Shown here one piece after another: positions 37,347 to 45,803 of a stretch of DNA of 64,000 bases. Positions within the stretch are counted from its first letter, which is position 1. Every line of letters begins with the position of its first letter. Source of the DNA: JAJXZP01 sp963787185 (lineage in GTDB: Bacteria > Spirochaetota > Spirochaetia > Treponematales > Rectinemataceae); contig CAWBCC010000021.1 of the NCBI GenBank assembly GCA_963787185.1, positions 1-64,000 of the forward strand, read 5' to 3'. The notes beneath the pieces were generated by a model. The model was not told the origin of the DNA. It did no database searches and saw nothing but the letters and a program-made list of their open reading frames with translations. Made by a program: the position numbers and the translations under genes.

Positions 37347-39074
37347 TCAGGTTTTGTAGTGCTCGACCAATGTCTTGAGCTTCTTGCCCAGCTCGTGCAG
37401 GTTCTGCGCCGCGATCTCAGCCTGATGCATGCTCGTCGCGGTCTGGGCCCCAGCCTGGTTGATGCTCTCCATGGCTATGCCGATCTGATCCATCCCCACG
37501 ACCTGCTGTTGGCTCGATGCCGCGATTTGCGTGGCATTCTGCGCCGATTCCACGCTGCTTTCCGTCAGAACCCGAATCGCGTCCCCGGCCTGGGCCGACT
37601 GGACGACGCCGGCCTCCACGGCCTTGCTCCCCTGTTCGGTCGCCATCACCGCCGCGCCCGTCGCTTTCTGTATTTCGCCCAGTATGCCGCGCACCTCGGC
37701 GGTGGCCCGCTTCGACTGCTCGGCAAGACTCTTGATCTCCGAGGCGACGACGGCGAAGCCCCTGCCCTGCTCTCCCGCCCGGGCCGCCTCTATGGCCGCG
37801 TTGACCGAGAGAAGGTTGGACTGATCGGCGAGGTCCGTAACCGAGGCGATGATGCCGCCGATCGACTGGCTCTGTTCGCTCAGGCGGACGATGCTCCCGG
37901 CGATCGACTCCATCTGGTCGCGGATGCGCAGCATGCCGGCGGCCGTCTCTTCGACGGCTTTCTGCCCGGACTGCGAGACCTGGGCCACTCTTTGAGCGTT
38001 GTTGGAGACGATTTTAGCCTTGTCCGAGGAGAGCCGCGCGGCTTGCCTGACTTCTTCCACCGTGGTGGTGGTCTCGTTGATGGCGGCGGCGGTTTCGGCG
38101 GTGCCGGAGGCGACTTGCGTGGTGGCGGCGAGAATTTCGCTCGCGGACGAGCCGAGCAGTTCGACCGCCTCCGCGATATCCGCAGTCGACTGGCCGAGGC
38201 TCTCTACCATGCGCGCCAGGGCGCTTCCCAGAATATCCTTCTCCGACTGCGGCGCGACGCGGACGCTCAGATCGCCCGACGAGATCTGTTCGGCGAGGGT
38301 CGCGATGTTCCGCAGCGACAGCGACATGCGGGAAAAGGCCAGGACGAGCATCCCCACCTCGTCCCTTCGCGTTCCGGCCGCCGGGGCGATGCCCAGATCC
38401 CCGGCGGCGATGAGCTCGGCCGTTGCGGTGACGTCCCGCAGCGGCCCGGCGATGTTGTGGCTTATGAGGAGTCCGGCCAGAGCCAGCAGCACCATGGCGA
38501 TGAAAATTCCCCCCGCCGTGCTGAGCTTCGAGGCGAGGATGGCGGTATCGACTAAGCCGGTGCGCCGGGCCAGGAGCGTTTGCTCTTCGGTGTTCATCTC
38601 GCCGAGGATCGCGCGCACGTCGTCCATGGTCCGTTTGCCCTGGTTGGTCAGAACGACCGGAAGGGTCGCATCCAGGCCCTTTTCCTTTCGCAGAGCGATC
38701 GCTTCGGCCAATTCGCCGAGCTTGGCTGCGACCTTCGCCTTCAGGTCGACGATACGCTGCTGCTGGACCGGATTGTCCGCCGTCAGCTCCCGAACGTCCT
38801 CGATCCTCGCCCCTATTTTCGCGGTCGCCGCGTCGTAGGGCTCGAGGTAGCTGCCCATGCCGGTGAGGAGAAAGCCGCGCTGTCCCGTTTCCGCATCGTC
38901 CATCAGGGTGAGCAAATCGGTAAGTTCATTCGTCACTCTATACGTGTGGTCCTTCCAGGCGGCGGCTTCGATGAGCCTGTCCAGGGACATGAACGAAATC
39001 ACGCCGACTGCCACCATGATCGCCAGCGGCAGCGCATAACCGACTCCGATTTTCCTTCCGATGGTCATCTTCAT
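37347..39074 (-). CDS. Methyl-accepting chemotaxis protein, CHASE3-type sensor
   Basis: 575 residues: membrane helix at about 10-30, periplasmic helical domain with the CHASE3-like phrase ETGQRGFLLTG, second helix at about 190-210, HAMP, then a signalling domain with tip SNLLSVNAAIEAARAGEQG. The tip and its flanks differ from the other two MCPs here, so it probably belongs to a separate receptor class matched to this operon's CheA and CheW. No C-terminal CheR-binding pentapeptide is seen. Confidence 0.93.
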   Translation of the reverse strand: MKMTIGRKIGVGYALPLAIMVAVGVISFMSLDRLIEAAAWKDHTYRVTNELTDLLTLMDDAETGQRGFLLTGMGSYLEPYDAATAKIGARIEDVRELTADNPVQQQRIVDLKAKVAAKLGELAEAIALRKEKGLDATLPVVLTNQGKRTMDDVRAILGEMNTEEQTLLARRTGLVDTAILASKLSTAGGIFIAMVLLALAGLLISHNIAGPLRDVTATAELIAAGDLGIAPAAGTRRDEVGMLVLAFSRMSLSLRNIATLAEQISSGDLSVRVAPQSEKDILGSALARMVESLGQSTADIAEAVELLGSSASEILAATTQVASGTAETAAAINETTTTVEEVRQAARLSSDKAKIVSNNAQRVAQVSQSGQKAVEETAAGMLRIRDQMESIAGSIVRLSEQSQSIGGIIASVTDLADQSNLLSVNAAIEAARAGEQGRGFAVVASEIKSLAEQSKRATAEVRGILGEIQKATGAAVMATEQGSKAVEAGVVQSAQAGDAIRVLTESSVESAQNATQIAASSQQQVVGMDQIGIAMESINQAGAQTATSMHQAEIAAQNLHELGKKLKTLVEHYKT

Positions 39075-39121
39075 GACGGGCCTCTCCTATTTGAAAATAA
39101 GTTAGAGCGTTCCCCGGGCTG

Positions 39122-39715
39122 CTATGCCTCTTCGAATATGACGATCCTCTCGTCGCCCAGAATCCTCTCCGCGTCGAGGATGATCGTCTCTGCGTCGCCG
39201 ATTCCCCTCAGGTATTCGGCGCCGATTCCGGTCAGGCCCGGGAGGGGCGGCTGAATCGCGCCGCGCGGGATCCTTCGGGTGCCGGCGACGCCGTCGGCCA
39301 GGATCCCGAATTCCATGCGATCGTCGCCGATGACGACGAGCTTGTTCAAATCGCCCAGGCCCCTCTCGCGGAGCCCGAAGAACACTCTCGGATCCACGAC
39401 CGAGAGAATGCGTCCGCGAAGGTTGACGATGCCGAGGACGAAGGACGGCGTGGACGGTAGGGGTGTGAGATCCTTCAGGGGCTGGACCTCGCGGACGAAG
39501 ACGCTTTCGACCGCATAGACCTCCGATGCCAGTCGGAACTCGACGACTTCGAGGGATTCCCCGGCGGTTCCGGTTTGCTCGGGTTCGCGGCTCAGCGCGA
39601 GCGCCCTTTCCTTGAGAATGAGTCGCTGCTCTTCCGCGGAGGGCTCCGCCGCCCGCGCGAGCGCCTCTGCCGCCGCCTCGATGCGGCGGCGAATCTCGTT
39701 CCAGTCCGTGTTCAC
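39122..39715 (-). CDS. cheW: CheW-like adaptor with N-terminal extension
   Basis: 197 residues; the CheW fold occupies about 55-190 (EFRLASEVYAVES, then VNLRGRILSVVD). The first 50 residues are a charged helix not seen in minimal CheW. It couples receptor to CheA. Its start overlaps the cheR stop by four bases. Two CheW proteins flanking a CheR-TPR is also the Wsp layout (WspB/WspD). Confidence 0.92.
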   Translation of the reverse strand: MNTDWNEIRRRIEAAAEALARAAEPSAEEQRLILKERALALSREPEQTGTAGESLEVVEFRLASEVYAVESVFVREVQPLKDLTPLPSTPSFVLGIVNLRGRILSVVDPRVFFGLRERGLGDLNKLVVIGDDRMEFGILADGVAGTRRIPRGAIQPPLPGLTGIGAEYLRGIGDAETIILDAERILGDERIVIFEEA

Positions 39716-41094
39716 GCCGGCGCTCCCGTCGGCATGGTCGCCTGGATGATCTGCCTCAGGCGCCCGGCGGTCAGTCCTTCGGACTCGGACAGGATCTCCT
39801 CGTCGCGGCGATCGGCCAGAAGGGCGAGCGCGTTCTCGAGACAGCGTTTTCCGGTTCCGGCCTCCCCCCGCCTCAGGGCCAGATTGCCCATGATGAAGTG
39901 GGCCGGGACGAAACCGGGATCGAGGTAGAGCGTGCGTCTGAGCGAGGCGAAGGCTTCGTCTTCGCGATTCAATTCCTGGAGGATGGTCGCCCGCAGATAG
40001 TGCAGCTCCGGATCGAGCTTGTCCGCGGCGATGGCCTTGTCGCAGGCCGCCAAGGCCTCCGAAAGCTCGCCGAGGTCGGCGAGCCTTCGGACCGAGGGCG
40101 CGCTCGCACGCGGAGCCTCAACCCCCGGCTCCTTCCGCGCCGCGGGACTTTCGACGTCCGAGGCGGGGAGGTTCGGCGGCTCGCGAAGCGAGGGCTCCCG
40201 GGGACGGGCGGTATCGGCCGGAGCCGGTTCTTCCGTTCGAGGAGGCTCCGAAGGCTTTCGATAGACTATCGCTCCCGGGAATTGCACCGCGGCGAAACTC
40301 GAAAAGAGAGTCTGCGAGAGTTCGCCGGCGCCGGTCATCAGCCACCCTCCGTCGACGAGCGCACAGTGGAGCTTCCGGACGATCCGATTCGCGCTTTCCG
40401 GAGAGAGATACATGAGGACGTTCCGGCAGAAGATGATGTCTATGGCATTCGTGCCGTTCCCCGCCGAAGGAAAGCCATCCTCCGCGAGATTCAGATGCGC
40501 GAACGAGACCATTTTCCGCACTTCGGGGATGATCTCGCGTCTGCCCTCCGCACCGATAGGCCGGAAGAATAGATCCTTGAGCCAGGGCGGGGCGTTGCGA
40601 AACGACCATTCGGAATACCGGCCCGCCGCGGCCCTGCGGAGCATGCGGGGATTCAGGTCCGTGGCCAGGATGGCGATGTTCCAATCGTCGATCGCCGGCA
40701 GTGTCCTGCGGAGGGCCATGGCGATCGAGTAGGGTTCCTCGCCCGTCGAGCATCCCGCGCTCCATATCCTGAGCCGCTTCTCTCCGGATCCGCGCGATCG
40801 GATCAGCTCCGGCAGAATCCGTTCTTCGAGGGCATCGAAGACCTGCGGTTCGCGCCAAAAATACGTTTCCCCGACGGTGAGATGACCCGCCAGGACCTCC
40901 ATATCTTCGCTCGTCGCGGCCGACAGCAGCCGCTCGATGTACGATTCCGGGTCCGCGAAGCCCGATTCCCCGGAGGCGGAGCGCACCCCGCGCTCCAGAT
41001 CGTCCCAGAGCGGGGCGGGAAAGTGCAGCGCCAGTCTCGCGGCGACGAATTCGCTCAATCCGGATAGAAGGCGATCCGGAAGCCGGTGCTTCAT
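39712..41094 (-). CDS. cheR: CheR methyltransferase with TPR region
   Basis: 460 residues: an N-terminal helical domain, then the SAM-binding methyltransferase (GETYFWREPQVF, SAGCSTGEEPYS, FCRNVLMY), a Pro/Glu-rich linker at about 290-345, and a C-terminal helical repeat region resembling TPRs (ELHYLRATILQELNREDEAF). WspC and FrzF have the same CheR-TPR build. It methylates receptor glutamates. Overlaps both neighbours by four bases. Confidence 0.92.
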   Translation of the reverse strand: MKHRLPDRLLSGLSEFVAARLALHFPAPLWDDLERGVRSASGESGFADPESYIERLLSAATSEDMEVLAGHLTVGETYFWREPQVFDALEERILPELIRSRGSGEKRLRIWSAGCSTGEEPYSIAMALRRTLPAIDDWNIAILATDLNPRMLRRAAAGRYSEWSFRNAPPWLKDLFFRPIGAEGRREIIPEVRKMVSFAHLNLAEDGFPSAGNGTNAIDIIFCRNVLMYLSPESANRIVRKLHCALVDGGWLMTGAGELSQTLFSSFAAVQFPGAIVYRKPSEPPRTEEPAPADTARPREPSLREPPNLPASDVESPAARKEPGVEAPRASAPSVRRLADLGELSEALAACDKAIAADKLDPELHYLRATILQELNREDEAFASLRRTLYLDPGFVPAHFIMGNLALRRGEAGTGKRCLENALALLADRRDEEILSESEGLTAGRLRQIIQATMPTGAPA

Positions 41095-41567
41095 GCCTCG
41101 CTTCCCGACAGGGCGCCGTCGAGGGCCCGTTCCTCGTCGAGGGAGAGGAAGCGATCGAGGTCGTAGATGAGAGCGAGGCCGTCTTCCATTTGCACCACAC
41201 CTCGAAGGTGCTCTGCGAAGGGGAGGGTGTCCCCGGCTCTCGCCATCTTCGCTTCGGGGAATTCGCGGATTCCGATCACGCGATCGACGACCAGGGCCGC
41301 GACCCGCCCGGAAGTGCGCGCGAGGATGAATCGATCGCTGCCGTTCACCGCCCTGGACGGTAGGCCGAAGCGCAGGCGCAGGTCGACGACGGGAACGATC
41401 CTTCCTCCCGCGTTGATCACGCCCATGACGATCCGAGGGGCCCGCGGCAGGCTTCGTATCTCCACGGCCCGGACGACGCGCTCGACGAGGGATAAAGGTA
41501 GACCGTAGAGCGGTTCGTCGAGGGCGAACAGCACTATTTTATCGATGCCGAGATCGTCCCGGATCAT
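41091..41567 (-). CDS. cheW: CheW-like adaptor, first gene of the chemosensory operon
   Basis: This 158-residue compact CheW domain (LDEPLYGLPLSLVERVV, GVINAGGRIVPVVDL) has a short C-terminal tail. It is the first gene of the minus-strand run that continues, with overlaps or short gaps, to about 27388. It is divergent from the WG-repeat gene; the 190-base gap must hold the operon promoter, which I could not place firmly. Confidence 0.9.
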   Translation of the reverse strand: MIRDDLGIDKIVLFALDEPLYGLPLSLVERVVRAVEIRSLPRAPRIVMGVINAGGRIVPVVDLRLRFGLPSRAVNGSDRFILARTSGRVAALVVDRVIGIREFPEAKMARAGDTLPFAEHLRGVVQMEDGLALIYDLDRFLSLDEERALDGALSGSEA

Positions 41568-41653
41568 GCCATGTCCTCGGTATTCATTCTATTGCCTCCA
41601 ACCCGCGTGTCAAGCCGCATTGCCGCGATCCTTCGAGACGGATCGGCGATGCC

Positions 41654-41681
41654 TTGACGCGGCGCGCAAAGGCGATAGAAT
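41654..41681 (+). promoter_or_regulatory. Putative sigma-70 promoter of WG-repeat gene
   Basis: TTGACG (41654-41659), 16-base spacer, TAGAAT (41676-41681). Nearly the same sequence, including much of the spacer, recurs at 48261-48288. Confidence 0.6.
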
Positions 41682-41760
41682 CTGGAAGAAGACGCCTTCG
41701 AAGGCCTGCGTCCGATTCGCCGCCGATTGCAAAATCGCCGGTACGAAGAGGAGAGCTTCC

Positions 41761-42921
41761 ATGAAGATCACGATGGGCTTTCTCTTGTCGCGGAAAAGTC
41801 GACTCGTCATTTCATGCTGCCTGTTCGTCATTGCGGCCCTGGGGTACCCGCTCGGTGCCCAGGATTTCATTCCGTATCAGGATCAAAAGACCCACCTCTA
41901 CGGTTATATGGACGGGAACGGCAATGTAGTCATAAAGCCGAACTTCAAGAAGAGCGGCGACTTCGCGGAGAATATCGCCATAGTCGAAGTGAAGGAGAAC
42001 TATCAATCGTACATCGACGGAACCGGTAAAATCATATTTTCTTCTCCAGTAATCGGCGATAAATTGCAGCCCTTCAGCAACGGATATGGAATCGCGTTCA
42101 ATTCGGCAGGCACCTATTTCATCAACGAACAGGGCCAGACCGTCAGTCCGACCTACGACGGCGCCAATCCGTTTTCCGAGGGTATCGCCGTAGTCTGGAA
42201 GGGGGACAAATGTATCGCCGTCGATGCCAAGTTCAAGCAACTGTTCGAGGTGCCGATCGACCCCGTCAATCGCTCCGGTTCCCTGTCCTTCCATTCCGGG
42301 CTGATGGCGGTGAGAAACGCCGACGGTCTCTGGGGCTATGTGGACCGGAACGGACAGTTCGCGATCAGGCCGAGATTCAATACCTGCAGCGATTTCAAGG
42401 GCAGCTACGCGCTGGCCGGAAGCTATGCGTCGGACGGATCCATCGGCAACGAAGTGTCGGTGATCGACAGGAGCGGCAGACAGGTCTATTCCTGCGATGT
42501 CCGGAGACCGGTCGAGGACGTCAACGCCGGCGACCGGAGCGGCTGGAACATGCCTTTCCTGTATTACGACCCCATAATCAGGTCCTGCGTGCTGGTCTGG
42601 AACCCGCTCGCTCCGGATATGTCCTTTCTCGACGATCTCAGGATCGTCGACCCGGCGCAGAAGAAGGAAAGGACCGTCCATTTTTCCAAGATCGATTGCA
42701 CCGCCGGCGATCGCAGACCGGATCTATTCATGATGGAGAGCGACATATTCTTCGACGGGAGGATCCTCGATTTGGACGGCACTACCCTGTACGATATCGG
42801 GAGCTACAAGTCCGTCGATGCGGTCTACTGCAATAAATTCCTCCTGGTGACCTTCGCAGACAAGGCTCAAAAGCTCATTACCCTCAACGGAGAAGAATTG
42901 AAATTGCCCGAGGCGCGATAA
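41761..42921 (+). CDS. Exported WG-repeat protein
   Basis: 386 residues starting at the ATG preceded by AGGAGAG; a signal peptide (SCCLFVIAALGYPLGAQ) follows. The mature part consists of WG-type beta-hairpin repeats (GYMDGNGNVVIKPNF, YIDGTGKIIF, GYVDRNGQFAIRPRF). Such repeats form surface or periplasmic interaction domains of unknown function. The last 130 residues lack clear repeats. Divergent from the chemosensory operon. Confidence 0.85.
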   Translation: MKITMGFLLSRKSRLVISCCLFVIAALGYPLGAQDFIPYQDQKTHLYGYMDGNGNVVIKPNFKKSGDFAENIAIVEVKENYQSYIDGTGKIIFSSPVIGDKLQPFSNGYGIAFNSAGTYFINEQGQTVSPTYDGANPFSEGIAVVWKGDKCIAVDAKFKQLFEVPIDPVNRSGSLSFHSGLMAVRNADGLWGYVDRNGQFAIRPRFNTCSDFKGSYALAGSYASDGSIGNEVSVIDRSGRQVYSCDVRRPVEDVNAGDRSGWNMPFLYYDPIIRSCVLVWNPLAPDMSFLDDLRIVDPAQKKERTVHFSKIDCTAGDRRPDLFMMESDIFFDGRILDLDGTTLYDIGSYKSVDAVYCNKFLLVTFADKAQKLITLNGEELKLPEAR

Positions 42922-42937
42922 GGCAAGAGGAGTATGG

Positions 42938-42988
42938 ATGAAGGCGATAGTCGTATACGGGTCCACCTCGGGGTTCACCAAGAATTAA
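42938..42988 (+). pseudogene. Flavodoxin N-terminal remnant (16 codons)
   Basis: With an AGAGGAG site just upstream, ATG 42938 opens MKAIVVYGSTSGFTKN and stops. That is the first strand and FMN-phosphate loop of a flavodoxin, with nothing of the rest following. It looks like the 5' stub of a deleted gene, 16 bases after the WG-repeat gene and presumably once in its operon. Confidence 0.6.
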
Positions 42989-43072
42989 CCTCGACATAAT
43001 ACAAGATAGGCGAAACCCGACGTAACTTCCCCATGAAGCGATGCTCCGTATTTCCATTCGGAGGAGGGGGAG

Positions 43073-43886
43073 TTGCTCTCATCTCTCGATATCGTGCGGA
43101 CTCGAAACGCAATCGAGTCGACGGCTCTCGGAAAGAAGGTCTTTTCCCTCTATCCTCCCCCCGTCCTGTCGGAGGTCGCCGAAGAGCTCGCCAGAAATGA
43201 GTATGAAATATACCTGATCCATGACCACCGGAAGCTTCGCCGTGTCCTGCCGTCGAACGGAGAATCCGTTCTTTTCGTCAACATCGACGAGTCGCCGGAG
43301 GGGACGAATTGGGAGTCCTATATAGGCGAGATCATGTGCGATTCCGGCTGCAAGGATGTCGGCGTGGGGATCCTGACGATGAATACCATCGAACCGCCGA
43401 TTCGCGAAAGGTATCTCACGAAACTGAAGATCCCTTGCGGATCTGTGATGCTGAGGTTCGGAATGTCGAAGAACATCGAAATATTGACGAAGACACTCGA
43501 GGCCTGCAAGGCCAGAGGGAATCGGAGATACGTGAGAGCCCTGTGTCCTCCGGGCAGCGGCCGGTGCAATGTGGAGTTCGACGGATCCACCATATTACGG
43601 CGATATTCTCGATATCAGCTCCGCCGGGATGGCCGTAACCTTCGAACACGGGGGTTCGCTCCGACAGGGAACGGTGTTGAGAAAGCTGTCGATTCTGATA
43701 AAGGGAGTCCGTCTGATCGCGGACGGGTTCGTCGCCAAAGAACGTCCGGGGGAAGACGGATTGACGGTCCACATAGTGATGTTCCTGCCGAACTCGCTCG
43801 ACGAGCGTCGCTCGGAAAAGCTCAAACTTCTCGTGTATAAGCTGAATCAATATACGATGAACCGCTGTCTTGATTCGATGAATTAG
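43073..43886 (+). pseudogene. PilZ-domain protein, frameshifted
   Basis: TTG start at 43073 directly follows a strong GGAGGAGGGGG site. The first 160 residues form an unrecognised N-terminal domain (YPPPVLSEVAEELARNEYEIYL). From about residue 155 a PilZ domain begins (RRYVRA, then CNVEFDGS) and continues in another frame (YYGDILDISSAGMAVTF to HIVMF). The switch is at about 43588-43591, where removing one C would restore a gene of about 270 codons. PilZ domains bind cyclic di-GMP. Error or true decay cannot be told apart here. Confidence 0.75.
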
Positions 43887-43913
43887 GATGCATCCGAGCC
43901 TTCTGCCGACCCG

Positions 43914-43949
43914 GGACGTCCGACTCGTCGAGTCGGGTGTCCTTTTTTT
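43914..43949 (+). terminator. Intrinsic terminator after the PilZ gene
   Basis: A 14-base stem with two imperfect pairs (43914-43927 with 43929-43942, a minimal loop that opens in practice) is followed by seven Ts. Confidence 0.85.
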
Positions 43950-44011
43950 AACGGAAAACGAGCGGAACGCTAAACGACATTGTTTATGTTGGTGGCGAGA
44001 GGAGGCGCCCC

Positions 44012-44275
44012 ATGCCCGGGAAAGAGACCGAAATCGAACGTTTTCTCGTGGACCAATACGTCGCCTTCTTCGGAACCGACGAGAATATCGACAACAAGGC
44101 CTGTTTCATCGAATATTCCCGCTATCTGCGGACGATGACCGATTTCTCCGACAAGACGATCGCCGATATACTCGACCTGATAGAAAAATCCGCTTTCTTC
44201 GGGAGCGCGAAGCGGGTAAAATCCCGGTTCGGCGGATTCGAGGTTCCGATCGGAGGGATCGATGTCCTGGAATGA
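44012..44275 (+). CDS. Small protein of unknown function (87 aa)
   Basis: The ATG follows AGGAGG at good spacing. The protein is soluble, helical and slightly acidic, with no motif I know (IERFLVDQYVAFFG, then FSDKTIADILDLIEKSAFFG). It lies after a terminator and before a convergent epimerase gene, so it is a single-gene unit. Confidence 0.6.
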   Translation: MPGKETEIERFLVDQYVAFFGTDENIDNKACFIEYSRYLRTMTDFSDKTIADILDLIEKSAFFGSAKRVKSRFGGFEVPIGGIDVLE

Positions 44276-44323
44276 GAAATCGAGCGAGGCCCCGGCCAGG
44301 CACCTTCACCGGCGGCTTTCCCG

Positions 44324-45358
44324 CTACGTGCGGAGGAGGCCGAAGCGCAGGAGGCTTTCTGCGGTCGCGACGATGCTGTCTTCGTTCGGCCGCGGAGCCC
44401 AGCCCAACAGGCGCCTGGCCTTCTCGCTGCTGACGTTCCTCTCCCTGCCCAGCTCGGGAACGGCTTCCGCGATATCGGTGTCGAACAGGGCGGCAAGCCG
44501 CAGGATCCAGTCGGGCAGCGTTCCCGTCGGGACACGCCGTGCCGCATCGCCCATGCGTGCTTTCAGCACCCGGGCTATTTCCAGCATGGCCATGCTGGGG
44601 CCTGCGGCCGCCAGGAAGCGCTCGCCCCCGGCGGAGGGATCGGTCATGGCGCGCAGCTGGAGGTCGGCCACATCCCGCACGTCGACCAGACCGAGGGACA
44701 GGCGGGGGCAGCCCGGTATCGAGCCCTCCATCAGACGCTTCACGATGAGGATGGAGGTGGAGTAGTCCGGCCCGAGCACGGGTCCGAGTATGACGACAGG
44801 ATTGACGACCGAGAGCTCCAGTTCGCCGCCTTCCCGAGCCATGAAATCCCAGGCCGCGCGCTCCGCGAGGGTCTTCGATTTGGCATAGGCGCTCACGCCG
44901 CTCCGCTCGGGGTCGGTCCAGCACTCTTCTGAAAGGGGCCGATCCGTGGGTTCGCGGCCATAGGCCGCCGCCACGTAGGAAGAGGTCAGCACCACGCGCC
45001 TGACCCCCGCGTCCCGCGCCGCCCGCAGCAGGCGCAGCGCGCCATCGCGCGCCGGGACGATGAGCTCGTCCGCGTGTCTAGGCCTGCCCGAGGGCAGGGG
45101 CGAGGCGACGTGGAGCACGAAGTCGCAGCCGGCGACGGCTTCGGACCAGTGCGCATCGGAGCTGAGGTCGGCGGCGACGAAGGAGAGTCGCTCTCCGGGA
45201 TCGGCGCCGCTCGCCTCGAGCATCGCCCGCACTTCGCCTTCGCGCGCGAGCGAACGCAGGCTGGTCCGGACGCGATAGCCCCTTTCCAATAGCTGCAGGA
45301 TGCAGTGCGACCCGAGGAAACCCGAACCGCCCGTGACGAGCACCGATTCTCCGTTCAA
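44324..45358 (-). CDS. NAD(P)-dependent epimerase/dihydroflavonol reductase-like SDR
   Basis: This 344-residue extended SDR has the Rossmann motif VTGGSGFLGS at 8-17, the catalytic YAKSK pair, and VVNPVVILGP after it, as in the dihydroflavonol-4-reductase/aldehyde reductase branch. It likely reduces or oxidises a small carbonyl substrate; the substrate cannot be told. The start is a TTG (45358) behind AAAAGGGG. Convergent with the small gene at 44012 and divergent from 45608. Confidence 0.87.
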   Translation of the reverse strand: MNGESVLVTGGSGFLGSHCILQLLERGYRVRTSLRSLAREGEVRAMLEASGADPGERLSFVAADLSSDAHWSEAVAGCDFVLHVASPLPSGRPRHADELIVPARDGALRLLRAARDAGVRRVVLTSSYVAAAYGREPTDRPLSEECWTDPERSGVSAYAKSKTLAERAAWDFMAREGGELELSVVNPVVILGPVLGPDYSTSILIVKRLMEGSIPGCPRLSLGLVDVRDVADLQLRAMTDPSAGGERFLAAAGPSMAMLEIARVLKARMGDAARRVPTGTLPDWILRLAALFDTDIAEAVPELGRERNVSSEKARRLLGWAPRPNEDSIVATAESLLRFGLLRT

Positions 45359-45607
45359 ACGGGCCCCTTTTCACGTTCGCAGAGCATTATAGAAATGCAG
45401 TTAGAATATATGCTTTTTCTCGGACGCAGGGGAGCCCGACGAAGGTTTTCCGCGGGCCGGACGAAGCTCGGAATCGATCGCGGCGACGCATCGAAATCCC
45501 GTCGCCTGGAGGATTCGGCGTCAGTATATTTATTACTGTTTTGCCGTCGAGGTCCCCGTGCGGGATCAATTCGGCGGCGTGTCGGTCGACGCGGAAGGAG
45601 CAAGGCT

Positions 45608-45799
45608 ATGAAGATCGTGCTCGATGTCCTCGGGATTCTGTGTCTCCCCGTCGGCGGGGTCTGGGTTCTTCAGGGTTTGAACATCCTGCGCTCGAGCGTC
45701 ATGTCCGGTCACAGGCGGTGGATCGCGATCGGCGGCCTGGTCTTCATCGTCGGGATCATCATCCTGGTCTTCAATAACAGGAAGAAGACGAAGCGGTAG
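45608..45799 (+). CDS. Small two-helix membrane protein (63 aa)
   Basis: ATG 45608 is preceded by AAGGAG. Two transmembrane helices (about 3-26 and 38-56) and a basic tail (NNRKKTKR) fit a tiny inner-membrane protein. The frame is open upstream to 45305, but without a start site or signal. It ends 4 bases from the convergent MCP gene. Confidence 0.7.
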   Translation: MKIVLDVLGILCLPVGGVWVLQGLNILRSSVMSGHRRWIAIGGLVFIVGIIILVFNNRKKTKR

Positions 45800-45803
45800 G
45801 GCC

